This document shows, one piece after another, positions 27,628-36,654 of a stretch of DNA of 64,000 nucleotides. Source of the stretch: Anaerolineae bacterium (lineage in GTDB: Bacteria > Chloroflexota > Anaerolineae > Aggregatilineales > Phototrophicaceae); the NCBI GenBank assembly GCA_022824365.1, contig JAJEAA010000018.1:1-64000 (forward strand). The letters run 5' to 3'. The notes below the pieces were generated by a model that was not told the DNA's origin, searched no databases, and worked only from the letters and a program-made list of their open reading frames with translations. Every line of letters starts with the position of its first letter. The first letter of the stretch is position 1. The position numbers and the translations under genes were made by a program.

Positions 27628-28383
27628 TTGAATTTGCCTTTCCTTAGCATCGTGATACCAGCGCACAATGAGGAAACTCGCCTGCCGCCCAGCCTCGCGC
27701 AGATCAATCGCTTTCTGAGCGCGCAGGATTATTGCGCCGAGGTCATTATTGTCGAAAATGGCAGTCATGATCGCACTTATGAAGTCGCGCTGGAATGCGC
27801 CCGCGACTACAGTTATCTGAATGTGATTCGTTCGCCCGATAATCTGCGCGGCAAAGGCTTGGCCGTAAAGCAAGGGATGCTCGCCGCTAGCGGCCAGTGG
27901 CGCTTCATTTGCGACGCCGACCTGTCGATGCGGATTGACGATCTCGTCCACTTCTTGCCCCCAGCGACGACCGGCTACGATATCGTCATTGCCAGCCGCG
28001 AAGCGCCCGGCGCCACGCGCGTCGGCGAACCGGAATATCGTCACCTTATGGGCAGGATCAATAATTTCATCATCAAGCTCGCCGCAATTAACGATTATGA
28101 GGACACTCAGTGCGGCTTCAAAATGTTCAGCGCGGCGGCTGCGCTCGACCTCTTCAAAGTACAACGTATGAATGGCATCGGTTTTGATGTCGAATTGCTC
28201 TATATTGCCAAGAAACGCGGATACAAGATCAAGGAAGTGCCGATCACCTGGTACTACGACCCGTATTCCACCATGCGGCTTTGGGACGATTCCATCCACA
28301 TGCTGCGCGAAATCGGGGAGATACGCCGCAATTGGCGCAGAGGTTATTATGCCAAGCCCGCCGCGAGCGCCAAAGACAGCTAG
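27628..28383 (+). CDS. Family 2 glycosyltransferase, DPM1/ALG5-like
   Basis: 251 residues. SIVIPAHNEETRLPPSL at the N-terminus, IVENGSHDRTYE, then NLRGKGLAVKQGMLAA and the FICDADLSMRIDDL metal motif match dolichyl/undecaprenyl-phosphate sugar synthases of the ALG5 type. DTQCGFKMF is the conserved late motif. No membrane helices, so it probably loads a sugar onto a polyprenyl phosphate at the membrane face. The 3' end overlaps rnhB by 35 bp. Confidence 0.9.
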   Translation: MNLPFLSIVIPAHNEETRLPPSLAQINRFLSAQDYCAEVIIVENGSHDRTYEVALECARDYSYLNVIRSPDNLRGKGLAVKQGMLAASGQWRFICDADLSMRIDDLVHFLPPATTGYDIVIASREAPGATRVGEPEYRHLMGRINNFIIKLAAINDYEDTQCGFKMFSAAAALDLFKVQRMNGIGFDVELLYIAKKRGYKIKEVPITWYYDPYSTMRLWDDSIHMLREIGEIRRNWRRGYYAKPAASAKDS

Positions 28384-29014
28384 CCTGCACCACGAAGGCC
28401 ACTACTACCGCGCTGGCTGCCGCTACATCTTTGGTATGGACGAAGCGGGCCGAGGTCCGCTGGCGGGTCCCGTCGCGGCCGCGGCGGTCGCCCTGCCCCT
28501 GGATAGGAGCGACTTGAGCCAAGCCCTTCGTGGCGTCCGCGACAGCAAAGAGATGACCCCCTTGCAGCGTGAGTCGCTGGACGGAACAATTAAGGATATC
28601 GCCTTGGCTTGGGGCATCGGCAGCAGCAGTTCCGTCGAAATTGACCGCCTCGGCATTGTCAGCGCCACCAAGGCAGCGATGCAAGCGGCGCTGGAACAAG
28701 CGCTTGGGCGAAGCGATATTCGCCCCGATTGCCTCTTTCTCGATTACATGCTCTTACCCGAACGCCGCGACCTTCCACAAGTCAGCATCGTCGCTGGCGA
28801 TAAACACTCGCTCAGCATCGCCTGCGCCAGCGTCATCGCCAAAGTCTGGCGCGACAAACACATGCGGGATCTGGACACGCTTTACCCGCAATATGGTTTC
28901 GCAAAGCACAAAGGCTACGGTACGGCCGCGCATCGCCGCGCCCTCCAACGGCACGGTCCCTGCCCCGAACATCGGCGTACTTTCGCGCCCGTCCATAGCC
29001 TGATCAGCGGCTAA
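28349..29014 (+). CDS. rnhB: Ribonuclease HII
   Basis: 221 residues from ATG 28349, which lies inside the preceding gene with AGAGG seven bases upstream; the longer track ORF is not supported. Cuts RNA in RNA-DNA hybrids and at misincorporated ribonucleotides. FGMDEAGRGPLAGPV holds the first acidic pair, RDSKEMTPLQRE follows, LFLDYM supplies a further Asp and SIACASVIAKVWRD is the late family motif, ending HKGYGTAAHRRAL. Housekeeping gene embedded in the polysaccharide locus. Confidence 0.95.
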   Translation: MPSPPRAPKTASLHHEGHYYRAGCRYIFGMDEAGRGPLAGPVAAAAVALPLDRSDLSQALRGVRDSKEMTPLQRESLDGTIKDIALAWGIGSSSSVEIDRLGIVSATKAAMQAALEQALGRSDIRPDCLFLDYMLLPERRDLPQVSIVAGDKHSLSIACASVIAKVWRDKHMRDLDTLYPQYGFAKHKGYGTAAHRRALQRHGPCPEHRRTFAPVHSLISG

Positions 29015-29029
29015 GCGCCAGGCGCCAAC

Positions 29030-30226
29030 ATGGTAGAGTCGATTGGCGCCTCAGCGCATCCGGTGAAAGAAGGCAGGAATTTGAAGCTCGCGCTCGTACA
29101 CGACTGGCTCAATCAGATCGGCGGCGCTGAAGACGTCCTGGATGTCCTCGCTCGCCAATTTCAAGACAGCCCAATATACACCGCCATCTACGCGCCCGAG
29201 CGCATGCCAGCGCATTACCGTGATTGGGAGATTCACCCACTCTGGCTGAACAAGCTGCCGGCCATACATGAGCGACATCAAGCTTACCTGCCGCTCTATC
29301 CCCTGGCTTGGCATAATCTGCGGCTCTCCGAATTTGACGTGATCCTCAGCAACAAGAGCGGATTCTGCCATGGCTTGCAGTTCGACGAACGCACCTTGCA
29401 TATTTGCTACTGCCTGGCGCCAACACGCTACGTCTGGCAACTGGACACTTACCTCGAAGGCGAAGACCTAAGCGTCAGTGTCCGCTGGTTGTTGAAGCCG
29501 CTTGTCGCGCTGCTGCGCCGCTGGGATTATGCCGCCGCGCAAAGGGTCTCGCACTTCATCGCCATCAGCAGCGCCGTCAAAGAGCGAATCAGCCGGTATT
29601 ACAATCGCGATGCCAGCGTCATCTTCCCGCCAGTCGATACCAGCCGCTTTACGCCGGCGCCGGCCGCTGCGCTTGAGAGTTACTATCTGATCGTCTCGCG
29701 TCTCATCCCCTACAAGCGCATCGACCTGGCGGTGAGAGCAGCGGCGGAATTGCGCCTGCCACTCAAAATCGCCGGGGCGGGGCGGGATCTCGAGCGTCTG
29801 CGCGGCTTGGCCGGCGACACGGTCGAGTTCCTCGGTTTCGTGCCCGATGAAGACCTGCCGGGTCTGATGGCGAAATGCAGAGCGCTGATCTTCCCGGGCT
29901 TGGAGGACTTCGGCATTAGTCCGGTACAGGCTCAAGCGGCGGGCCGGCCTGTCATCGCCTTTGGCGGCGGCGGCGCGCTTGATACCGTCATACCGGCAGT
30001 CACCGGCGAACTCTTTGCCGACGCCACCGTTGGCAGCCTCAAAGAAGTCTGGCGCAACTTTGACCCCGACGCGTACAATTCAGAAGCGATTCGCAGCCAC
30101 GCTCTGCGCTTTGATACGTCTGTTTTTATTGAACGTATTCGCGCTTACATCGAACAGGCTTGGCAAGCGCATCGAGCCAGACGCAGGTTTCAATTCAAGG
30201 ACCCTATCGTAACCGCTGAAGGGTAA
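29030..30226 (+). CDS. Family 4 glycosyltransferase (mannosyltransferase-like)
   Basis: 398 residues, GT-B fold. The N-terminal domain opens LALVHDWLNQIGGAEDV, and the C-terminal donor domain has VSRLIPYKRIDLAVRA, LKIAGAGRDLERL and FPGLEDFGISPVQAQAAGRPVIAFGGGG, where the E-x7-E motif binds the nucleotide sugar. Similar to WbaZ-type enzymes. TTG at 29081, just after an AGG-rich stretch, may be the true start, since family members begin MKLALVHDW. Co-directional with rnhB and the Wzz-like gene. Confidence 0.91.
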   Translation: MVESIGASAHPVKEGRNLKLALVHDWLNQIGGAEDVLDVLARQFQDSPIYTAIYAPERMPAHYRDWEIHPLWLNKLPAIHERHQAYLPLYPLAWHNLRLSEFDVILSNKSGFCHGLQFDERTLHICYCLAPTRYVWQLDTYLEGEDLSVSVRWLLKPLVALLRRWDYAAAQRVSHFIAISSAVKERISRYYNRDASVIFPPVDTSRFTPAPAAALESYYLIVSRLIPYKRIDLAVRAAAELRLPLKIAGAGRDLERLRGLAGDTVEFLGFVPDEDLPGLMAKCRALIFPGLEDFGISPVQAQAAGRPVIAFGGGGALDTVIPAVTGELFADATVGSLKEVWRNFDPDAYNSEAIRSHALRFDTSVFIERIRAYIEQAWQAHRARRRFQFKDPIVTAEG

Positions 30227-30230
30227 ACCG

Positions 30231-30908
30231 ATGGAATATATCGAACTGATTCGTATCCTCTTCCGCCGCTGGTGGCTGATTGCGCTGCCCGTAGTCTTGG
30301 GCGGGGTCATTGCCGTCCCCGATCTGCTCAACACCGCGCCAAGCAGCGCCGGCGGCTACACCGCGCAAGTGCGTTACAGCGCCGCGCAGAGGCTTAACCT
30401 GCCCCAACGCGATGGCGATTACACCGATGTCTGGCAAGCATCCGAGTACACGGTGGACGCCTTGACCAAGTGGGCGCGGAGCGCCAGCTTCCGCGAAGAA
30501 ATCCGAGCGCAGTTGGACGATGCCGAGTTGTCGCTAGGGAGCTTGCAGATCGCCGCCGATAACGCCCGTAGTATCGGCGTCATCTATTTCAGCCACAGTA
30601 AAAGCGACGCCTTGCGGACGATAGTTGATGCCGCGCTGATCGTCTTGACCAGCCGCAGCCAGACCTATTTGCCGCAGCTCGGCGGCGAAGCGGCAATTGT
30701 GACTATCCTTGATCCAGCGACAGTCACACCGGCGCCGCCAGCCTTGACTTCTCGCCTGACGCCGCTGATCCAGCTGGGCATCGCGCTTCTGGTCGGCCTG
30801 GCGCTGGCCTTCTTCGCGGAGTATGTCGATCCAACTATTTATCATCAAGATGACCTGCGCCGAATGGGCATGACGCTCGTGGGCAGCATTCCCAGCGAGC
30901 GAGCATGA
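30231..30908 (+). CDS. Wzz/CpsC-like polysaccharide co-polymerase
   Basis: 225 residues, with one N-terminal membrane helix (about 13-32), a periplasmic/extracytoplasmic region and a second helix near residues 175-195, ending in a short cytoplasmic tail with the family-type DDLRRMGMTLVGSIP. This is the layout of chain-length determinants, which pair with CpsD-type tyrosine kinases such as the one at 22.7 kb. The proline hinge before the second helix is PAPPALTSRLTPL. RBS AAGGG upstream; starts 4 bp after the glycosyltransferase. Confidence 0.85.
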   Translation: MEYIELIRILFRRWWLIALPVVLGGVIAVPDLLNTAPSSAGGYTAQVRYSAAQRLNLPQRDGDYTDVWQASEYTVDALTKWARSASFREEIRAQLDDAELSLGSLQIAADNARSIGVIYFSHSKSDALRTIVDAALIVLTSRSQTYLPQLGGEAAIVTILDPATVTPAPPALTSRLTPLIQLGIALLVGLALAFFAEYVDPTIYHQDDLRRMGMTLVGSIPSERA

Positions 30909-30935
30909 TTGGCGCGTGAAAACAGGAAAAACATC

Positions 30936-31706
30936 GTGACAGACATATTTGATCTCTCGGAGCGGGTCGCTATCGTGACCGGCGCGTCGCGCGGCATCGG
31001 CAAAGCCATCGCGCAGCAGTATGCGCGGGCCGGCGCCAAAGTCGTCCTAGCAAGCCGCAAGCAAGACGCACTGAACATCGCGGTCGACGAAATCCGCAGG
31101 GCCAGCGGCGAGGCGATCGCCATTGCCGCCCACAATGGCGACAAAGCTGCGCTCCAAGCCCTCGTCGAGCAGACCTTGAGCCATTACGGCAGGCTCGACA
31201 TCCTGGTCAATAATGCGGCGACCAATCCGCATTTGGGCGCCATACTCGAGGCGGACGACAGCTATTGGCGGAAGACGCTTGATGTGAATCTTATGGGTAA
31301 CGTTTGGCTTAGCCAAGCGGCGGTCAAAGCCATGCGCGCGGGCGGCGGCGGCAAGATCATCAATGTCGCCTCGATCGTCGGCTTGAACCCGGGCCGCTAC
31401 CAAGGCATCTACAGCATCACCAAGGCAGCCGTCATCAGTCTGACCAAGACGCTGGCGGCCGAATTAGGCGGGGACAACATTCAGGTCAACGCCATCGCGC
31501 CGGGCTTGGCGCAGACGAAGTTCGCCCAGGCGCTATGGGCGAATGAAGACCTGCTGGAACCGATTCTGGTACGGACGCCGGTTGGTCGCATCGGGCAGCC
31601 AGATGATTTCGCCGGCATCGCGCAATTCCTCGCCTCATCCGCTTCCGATTTCACCACCGGCGCGGTATTTGTCCTCGATGGCGGACTGAGCGTAGGCGAC
31701 ATTTAG
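30936..31706 (+). CDS. SDR family oxidoreductase
   Basis: 256 residues from GTG 30936, which has AGGAAA upstream; the track TTG at 30909 has none. Classical short-chain dehydrogenase: VTGASRGIGKAIA cofactor loop, LVNNAATNPH, catalytic Ser in NVASIVG and YSITKAA (Tyr-x3-Lys), then NAIAPGLAQT. The cofactor-specificity residues (ASRKQ) favour NADP(H). Substrate unknown. It abuts the Wzz-like gene and is convergent with the bactofilin gene. Confidence 0.93.
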   Translation: MTDIFDLSERVAIVTGASRGIGKAIAQQYARAGAKVVLASRKQDALNIAVDEIRRASGEAIAIAAHNGDKAALQALVEQTLSHYGRLDILVNNAATNPHLGAILEADDSYWRKTLDVNLMGNVWLSQAAVKAMRAGGGGKIINVASIVGLNPGRYQGIYSITKAAVISLTKTLAAELGGDNIQVNAIAPGLAQTKFAQALWANEDLLEPILVRTPVGRIGQPDDFAGIAQFLASSASDFTTGAVFVLDGGLSVGDI

Positions 31707-31717
31707 GCGGGGTCAGG

Positions 31718-32275
31718 CTATTCCCTGGCGCTCTCTTCAAGTTCCTCTTCCGACGCTGGGACCTCATAATCGCCGTCACTGTCTCCGCTACTTTCCAGAG
31801 CGCCACCCATCTGCTCGAGCGCGCTCCGCGGTTCCTGCCCCATCGCTTCGTCTTCTGTTGGCGGGCGGGTCGCGGAATGCCCAACCATGGTGATCTTGCC
31901 ATCGATGAATGCGCCCTCTTCCGTTGTCAAGGCAGACGCGCTGATATCGCCCCAGATGCGGCCGGTCCGGAGCAATTGCACTTTATTGCCGCTGACGTTC
32001 CCGCGCACGGCGCCGGCGATAGAGATGTTCCGCGCGTTGATATCAGCGCGGATCTCGGCCGATTCGCCGACTAGAATATTGCCGGTGATCTCAAGCGATC
32101 CGGTGAACTTCCCGTCCATACGCACATTGCCCGAGCTGGTAAAGGCGCCTTCAAACTGTGTATTGGAGCCGATGACGGTATCGAAGCCGACGGGCCGGCC
32201 GGCCGGCATAACCGTCACCGTCTCCTGTGGTTCGGCATCCGCTTGTCCGCGGCGGTTGGTAAAAAACGCGCTCAT
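31718..32275 (-). CDS. Bactofilin
   Basis: 185 residues. The central region (about 28-130) is the bactofilin beta-helix, seen as repeating short strands: GSNTQFEGAFTSSGNVRMDG, then KFTGSLEITGNILVGESAEI and RADINARNISIAGAVRGNVS. Both tails are disordered; the C-terminal one is very acidic with Glu/Ser. Bactofilins polymerise into filaments without nucleotide and scaffold envelope processes. It lies directly after the polysaccharide locus, convergent with the SDR gene. Confidence 0.93.
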   Translation of the reverse strand: MSAFFTNRRGQADAEPQETVTVMPAGRPVGFDTVIGSNTQFEGAFTSSGNVRMDGKFTGSLEITGNILVGESAEIRADINARNISIAGAVRGNVSGNKVQLLRTGRIWGDISASALTTEEGAFIDGKITMVGHSATRPPTEDEAMGQEPRSALEQMGGALESSGDSDGDYEVPASEEELEESARE

Positions 32276-32355
32276 GCTATTCCCTCTGTTATCCCTTGCA
32301 TCTGCCAGTTCTCGATCGTTCGCTTGGCTGGCTTGTAATTCATCATAGTCGGCGT

Positions 32356-33354
32356 TCAGCCAAGCCTCGCCGCATGACTGCGAAAGCGCTCAAGATCAGA
32401 TAGCGCGCGCACCTGCTCAGCCGCTCGATAACTGCTACGCACCAGGGGCCCGCTCTCCACCCACTTGAAACCCATCGTTAAGCCCCTCTGGCGCAAATCC
32501 TCAAATTCGGCCGGCGTATAATAGCGCTCGATCGGCAAGTGCCGTTTGCTCGGCTGCAGGTACTGCCCCAAGGTCAAAATATCGACGCCGATATCGACCA
32601 AATCCGCCATCGTTTCCAAGACCTCGTCCATGGTTTCACCGAGGCCGAGCATGATTCCGCTCTTGGTCAGCACCAGCGGATCCATCCGCTTGGCGTTGCT
32701 GAGGGTCGCCAGCGCCCACTCATAGCGGTCTTGCGGCTGCACGCGCTTGAACAGCCGCGGCACCGTCTCCACGTTATGATTCAAAATCTCTGGCTGCGCG
32801 TCCATCACGATTTTCAGCGCCAACTCGCTGCCCTTGAAGTCGGGAATCAGCACCTCAATAGAACAACCCGGCTGCAACTGACGAATGCGGCGGATGACCA
32901 TGGCGAAGAGCGGCGCGCCGCCATCAGCGCGATCATCGCGATTGACGCTGGTGATAACAACATGCTGCAAGCCCATCGCCTGCACACTCTCGGCAATGCG
33001 GTTCGGCTCGCGCCAGTCCAGTGGATTCGGCCGCCCGGTCTTGATATCGCAGAAGCCGCAACTGCGCGTGCAGGTATCGCCCATCATCAGAAATGTCGCC
33101 GTGCCCTTGCCCCAGCACTCGCCCAGATTGGGGCACTGCGCCTCTTCGCAGACCGTATGCAAGGTCTTGCCGCGCATCAGCTTGCGCACTTGCTCGTAGG
33201 TCTCGCCGCTGGGCGCGCGAACGCGGATCCAGGGCGGGCGGCGACGCGGCGACTTGGGATCAGGCTGCCAATCCGTCGCGGTGGTGACCGGGATCAATTC
33301 CGGCTCAATCGTCTTTGTCAATGTTTTGCTCCTGGCGGAAGTTGAGTGAATCAC
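32356..33354 (-). CDS. lipA: Lipoyl synthase
   Basis: 332 residues. Radical SAM enzyme that inserts two sulfurs into octanoyl groups of the lipoyl domains. The auxiliary cluster cysteines are in [12 protein letters not shown] and the SAM cluster in CTRSCGFC; the C-terminal RSSYRA serine ligand is present, so all three motif sets are intact. The N-terminus (about 1-30) is variable. No lipB or lipoyl-dependent dehydrogenase gene is nearby. Its start is 880 bp from the next gene. Confidence 0.96.
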   Translation of the reverse strand: MIHSTSARSKTLTKTIEPELIPVTTATDWQPDPKSPRRRPPWIRVRAPSGETYEQVRKLMRGKTLHTVCEEAQCPNLGECWGKGTATFLMMGDTCTRSCGFCDIKTGRPNPLDWREPNRIAESVQAMGLQHVVITSVNRDDRADGGAPLFAMVIRRIRQLQPGCSIEVLIPDFKGSELALKIVMDAQPEILNHNVETVPRLFKRVQPQDRYEWALATLSNAKRMDPLVLTKSGIMLGLGETMDEVLETMADLVDIGVDILTLGQYLQPSKRHLPIERYYTPAEFEDLRQRGLTMGFKWVESGPLVRSSYRAAEQVRALSDLERFRSHAARLG

Positions 33355-33576
33355 CTCGGAATATCACCTTTCAGTATACATCAGCGGCGGCGGACATTTC
33401 CATATCACGGCTGCCACATCAGGGCAATTGGATCAAAACCAATAAGTGTCAAATGTCACACAGACCTGTCAAATGAAGGGTTGACCGACACATAGCGTTG
33501 CGGCAACGTAGCGAGCGAGCGGATGCAAAGAAAGCAAAATAAGAAAAGCTGAATAAGGGCAAAAATACCGAATAAG

Positions 33577-33653
33577 GACAAGCAAAGGACAAGCATATAA
33601 CAAGCAAAGAACAAGCATATGACAAGCGTATGACAAGCGTATGACAAGCCAAG
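33577..33653. repeat. Seven 11-bp tandem repeats
   Basis: Seven directly adjacent 11-bp units in exact phase, consensus (G/A)ACAAGC(A/G)(T/A)A(T/G). Units: GACAAGCAAAG, GACAAGCATAT, AACAAGCAAAG, AACAAGCATAT, GACAAGCGTAT twice, GACAAGCCAAG. The core ACAAGC is invariant. Because 11 bp is close to one helical turn, all cores face the same side of the DNA. Not a CRISPR: there are no spacers. Confidence 0.92.
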
Positions 33654-33660
33654 TATGCTC

Positions 33661-33686
33661 GCTATATCAATACAGTATGGATACAG
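33661..33686 (+). repeat. Shared intergenic motif, copy 1 (ATACAGTATG element)
   Basis: Contains ATATCAATACAGTATGGATACA, 19 of 22 bases identical to 63644-63665 in the same orientation. On the minus strand it gives CTGT-N8-AGCG, a broken version of the CTGT-N8-ACAG pattern intact in the second copy. It begins 8 bp after the 11-bp repeat array. Confidence 0.6.
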
Positions 33687-33913
33687 CCACGAAATTGGAA
33701 GAGATATTTGAAAAATCATGTGGATTTGCTTTGATTCTGGATTGTTGGATGCTGGATGCAGGGATAGGGACGGCGCGACGCCCTCGCCGACAAAATGTTT
33801 TTTTGGCAATCTGGCAATCTGACCGGGGCGCGAGGCGGACAAGCGGCGGGCGATCGAGATATGGGCGCGGGTATTCATGGAGCAATTATAGTAGGTTAAG
33901 GAGCGAAAAGATA

Positions 33914-33926
33914 GACCAAATGTTCG
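33914..33926 (+). promoter_or_regulatory. SOS-box-like motif, copy 1
   Basis: GACCAAATGTTCG, identical to 63805-63817. On the minus strand CGAACATTTGGTC matches the Gram-positive LexA consensus CGAAC-N4-GTTCG in the left half and partly in the right. It is followed about 25 bases later on that strand by CTATAATTG, a good -10, and then an ATG, but the reading frame behind it does not look coding. Confidence 0.4.
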
Positions 33927-34235
33927 ATTAGTCATTTGGGGACCCATCTAGTCACCAATTGCCGCTGCGATTTATGGTTTCGGGCAATATGGTATGTCGC
34001 CGCTACAGATCGTTAATTTTCCTTGCTTTCTTCGTTTTCCTGAGAAGGCAGTGAAAGAGCCAGTCGATGATTCTATGTTTCGGGCGACTCTGTGAGCTGC
34101 CCCTAGGGATCTCGCGTATGAGAGGTCCCACGCGCGTTGACGGATGTCCTCGGTGTAGTCGGCGGCAAGATCAGTTTTGTCCCGCAAGTGTGTTATTCTT
34201 GAGCACAATCCCAAGCCCGGGCGGAAAGCGCTGCT

Positions 34236-35321
34236 ATGCGCACAATCACCCTCAAAGACGTCAACAAGACTTTCTACGACAAGAGTCGGAAGCTGACGCC
34301 GGTTTTGGCGATCAAGGACTTCAACCTGCACGTCGAAGATGGCGAGGCAGTTGTGCTATTGGGACCTTCCGGCTGTGGCAAGACTACCTTGCTGCGTCTC
34401 ATCGCTGGTTTGGAGCAGCCCGATAGCGGCAGCATCTTCTACAATGGCATCCCGCTTGACGACATCAGAATTGAAGACCGCGGCATCGGCATGGTTTTCC
34501 AGAATTATGTGCTAATCCCACACTGGGAGAGCCGCAGAACGGTTGGTTTCTTCTTGCGCCTGCGCGACCGCGAAGATGAAGTGCCGGCGCATGTCAAGAC
34601 GGTCGCCAATATCACCGGCGTCGATATTGAAAGTCTCATGGGGCGCTTCCCGCGGCACCTGTCCGGCGGAGAGAAACAGCGCGTTTCCATCGCGCGCGCC
34701 TTCGCCCGAGATCTGGAACTGCTGCTCTTCGATGAGCCTTTCGCCAACCTCGATGCCAAGTTTCGCGCCCAAGCCCGCGTCGAACTCAAGCGCCTGATTC
34801 AAGAGTTCAACGTGACATTGATTTATGTCACGCACGACCAGGTCGAGGCGATGAGCGTCGCCGACCGCATCGTGGTCATTAACGCCGGGCGCATCATCCA
34901 AGCGGGCGCATACGAGGCGCTGCAAGCTGACCCGGACAGCCTCTTTGTCGCCGAGTTTTTGGGGACGCCCACGATCAACTCTTTCTGGGGACGAGTCAGC
35001 GATGGCGAATGGGATGGCAGTTATATGGGCAGAGCGCCGCTGCCACGCTTTCGCCGCAATGGCGCTGAGGTCATCGTCGGCTTGCGTCCGGAACATATCC
35101 ACTTGTGCGATGCCGAAATCGGCATTCCGGCTGTCATCGAGCGCGCCATTCCTTTCTACGCCGAAAAGTTCACCCTGCTGGAAGTCTGGCTGCGCAAAAG
35201 GCGCTGGCGGATACAGGCGCCGCTGGGCTCGCCCCACGAACCCGGCGACACTATCCACTGTCGGCTTGATTGGTCACGCGCCTTCTTCTTCGACGCCAAC
35301 TCCGGCGCGCGAATTCGTTAG
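34236..35321 (+). CDS. ABC transporter ATP-binding protein, sugar (MalK/UgpC) type
   Basis: 361 residues. Walker A GPSGCGKTT, Q-loop MVFQNYVLIPHW, signature LSGGEKQRVSIARAFARD, Walker B LLLFDEPFANLD and the switch His in YVTHDQVEAM. After residue 235 comes a TOBE-type regulatory domain with GLRPEHIHL, the layout of ATPases serving sugar or glycerol-phosphate importers. No permease or binding protein is adjacent, so it may be an orphan ATPase serving several importers. Its 3' end overlaps the convergent comEA-like gene by 4 bp. Confidence 0.93.
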   Translation: MRTITLKDVNKTFYDKSRKLTPVLAIKDFNLHVEDGEAVVLLGPSGCGKTTLLRLIAGLEQPDSGSIFYNGIPLDDIRIEDRGIGMVFQNYVLIPHWESRRTVGFFLRLRDREDEVPAHVKTVANITGVDIESLMGRFPRHLSGGEKQRVSIARAFARDLELLLFDEPFANLDAKFRAQARVELKRLIQEFNVTLIYVTHDQVEAMSVADRIVVINAGRIIQAGAYEALQADPDSLFVAEFLGTPTINSFWGRVSDGEWDGSYMGRAPLPRFRRNGAEVIVGLRPEHIHLCDAEIGIPAVIERAIPFYAEKFTLLEVWLRKRRWRIQAPLGSPHEPGDTIHCRLDWSRAFFFDANSGARIR

Positions 35322-35911
35322 TCGAAAGCCACCAGATCTGCCAGCTTTTCCAGGGTTGCGGGACCGATTCCCGACACATTGTCCAGATCACTCAACCTGT
35401 CAAAATCACCGACGAGCTCGCGGTATTCGATGATCCGCAGCGCTGTTTCCGGTCCGATACCGGGCAGCGTTTCCAGCTCCGCCTGCGTAGCGGTGTTCAC
35501 GTATATACGTTGCCCGCCTGATGGCGTCGGCAGGTTCGCGGTTTTTCCTTCGTCGCCGGTAGAAGGCGCGTGCACTTGATCGCCATCGCGCAGGATAGCA
35601 GCCATGTTGACGAGGGCATTGTCCGCGTCGTCGGTCAAGCCGCCGGCCGCTTCGATGGCGTCCGCGACCCGACTACCATGCGGCAGTTGATGGACCTGAT
35701 CGGGCTTGGCAACAGCGCCCGTGACATAAACCTTGATCGGCGCGGGTGTGGGGGTCGGGAGAGGCGTCGATGTGGGCACAGGCGGATGAATTGTGATGAC
35801 GTAGTGATTATCACGTTGTTCAATCAACAGCGCAGCGCCACCAAGGGAGATGGCTATGGTTAAGATAAGGAAGGCAATTACATATAACCGCGAGGTCGTC
35901 GAAGTCGGCAT
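35318..35911 (-). CDS. comEA: ComEA-like SLBB and helix-hairpin-helix protein
   Basis: 197 residues. An N-terminal membrane helix (about 9-31) anchors the protein outside; a Thr/Pro linker (PVPTSTPLPTPTPAP) leads to an SLBB domain (about 58-118, IKVYVTGAVAKPDQV) and a C-terminal double HhH (about 135-195, VNTATQAELETLPGIG). This is the standard DNA receptor ComEA of natural transformation. No comEC follows, so a competence role is likely but not shown. The 'TPTP' linker is typical of Chloroflexota. Confidence 0.93.
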   Translation of the reverse strand: MPTSTTSRLYVIAFLILTIAISLGGAALLIEQRDNHYVITIHPPVPTSTPLPTPTPAPIKVYVTGAVAKPDQVHQLPHGSRVADAIEAAGGLTDDADNALVNMAAILRDGDQVHAPSTGDEGKTANLPTPSGGQRIYVNTATQAELETLPGIGPETALRIIEYRELVGDFDRLSDLDNVSGIGPATLEKLADLVAFD

Positions 35912-35979
35912 ATTGGTAACTTCCTACCCAGGTCGACAATTGTTGCAACAATAGCAGGAGTCTTATTTGCGGTTTAAGG

Positions 35980-36531
35980 TCAGTCTTCCACCCAGACGGG
36001 CAGGTGCCCCAAAGCGACGATGTCGTACCATTGGGCGCGGTCGCCTTCGGTGAATATGGCGGCTTCCGACACGACCTGCGCGCCGGCCTTGTCCATGATG
36101 AGGCGCATGCCTTGCAGGGTGCTGCCGGTGGAAATGACATCGTCGATGATGGCGACGCGTTTGCCCGCCACTAAGCGACGGTCCCTCTCGTCCAGGAACA
36201 GGGTCTGCGGCTTGCCGGTTGTGATGCTCAGCGTCTCGCTTTGCAGAGCATCACCCATGTAGGGCTTATGCGTCTTGCGCAGGACGACGTAGGGCAACTT
36301 CATTGCAGTGCTCAGGGCATGCGCCAGTGGAATCGACTTTGCTTCCGCCGTCACCAGCACGTCGAGGTCGCGTTCGGCGAGCAGAGCCGCCAGTTCCGCG
36401 CTTGCCGCATTGACAAATTCATAATCGCCCAGGATATTGAGGATTGCGATTTTGACGCCGGGTTTAATCTCCATCAGCGGCAGATCGCGCTTGATGCCAG
36501 CAATTTCAACAGAAAAGAATTTGTCAGCCAT
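35980..36531 (-). CDS. Adenine phosphoribosyltransferase-like protein
   Basis: 183 residues. The PRPP-binding loop VAIIDDVISTGSTLQGM is intact and a type I PRTase hood is present. LVTAEAKSIPLAHALS and VVLRKTHKPYMGD are typical of adenine/purine PRTase-like proteins annotated as phosphoribosyltransferase family. Base specificity is not certain: it could be adenine salvage or another purine. It stands alone between comEA and an ABC ATPase gene, all on the minus strand. Confidence 0.88.
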   Translation of the reverse strand: MADKFFSVEIAGIKRDLPLMEIKPGVKIAILNILGDYEFVNAASAELAALLAERDLDVLVTAEAKSIPLAHALSTAMKLPYVVLRKTHKPYMGDALQSETLSITTGKPQTLFLDERDRRLVAGKRVAIIDDVISTGSTLQGMRLIMDKAGAQVVSEAAIFTEGDRAQWYDIVALGHLPVWVED

Positions 36532-36654
36532 CTGATCTCCTAAGCGAAGTTGTAGCGTTTTGAGGTCGAGTATAACGCGAGAGAGCGCCTCGCCAAAGAT
36601 GTCAATACAGCATTGAGATGATGCCGATTGATTTCAAGCAGGCGCAACTTGATG

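Larger units (their letters stand above)
33355..34235. other. 880-bp intergenic region with repeats
   Basis: No convincing gene. It holds the 11-bp tandem array (33577-33653), a 26-bp motif at 33661-33686 and an SOS-box-like site at 33914-33926, each described separately. The long ORFs in the track (33449-33947 minus) are low-complexity translations of the repeats. The right part (33950-34235) should contain the promoter of the ABC ATPase gene, but I cannot point to one. Confidence 0.5.

Noticed and set aside
33577-33653. CRISPR array
   Set aside because: The repeats are 11 bp, directly adjacent and without spacers, and no cas gene is present.
33449-33947. Minus-strand ORFs in the repeat region
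   Set aside because: The hydrophobic Cys/Leu-rich translations arise from the 11-bp repeats and A/T-rich DNA. There is no ribosome site or family similarity.
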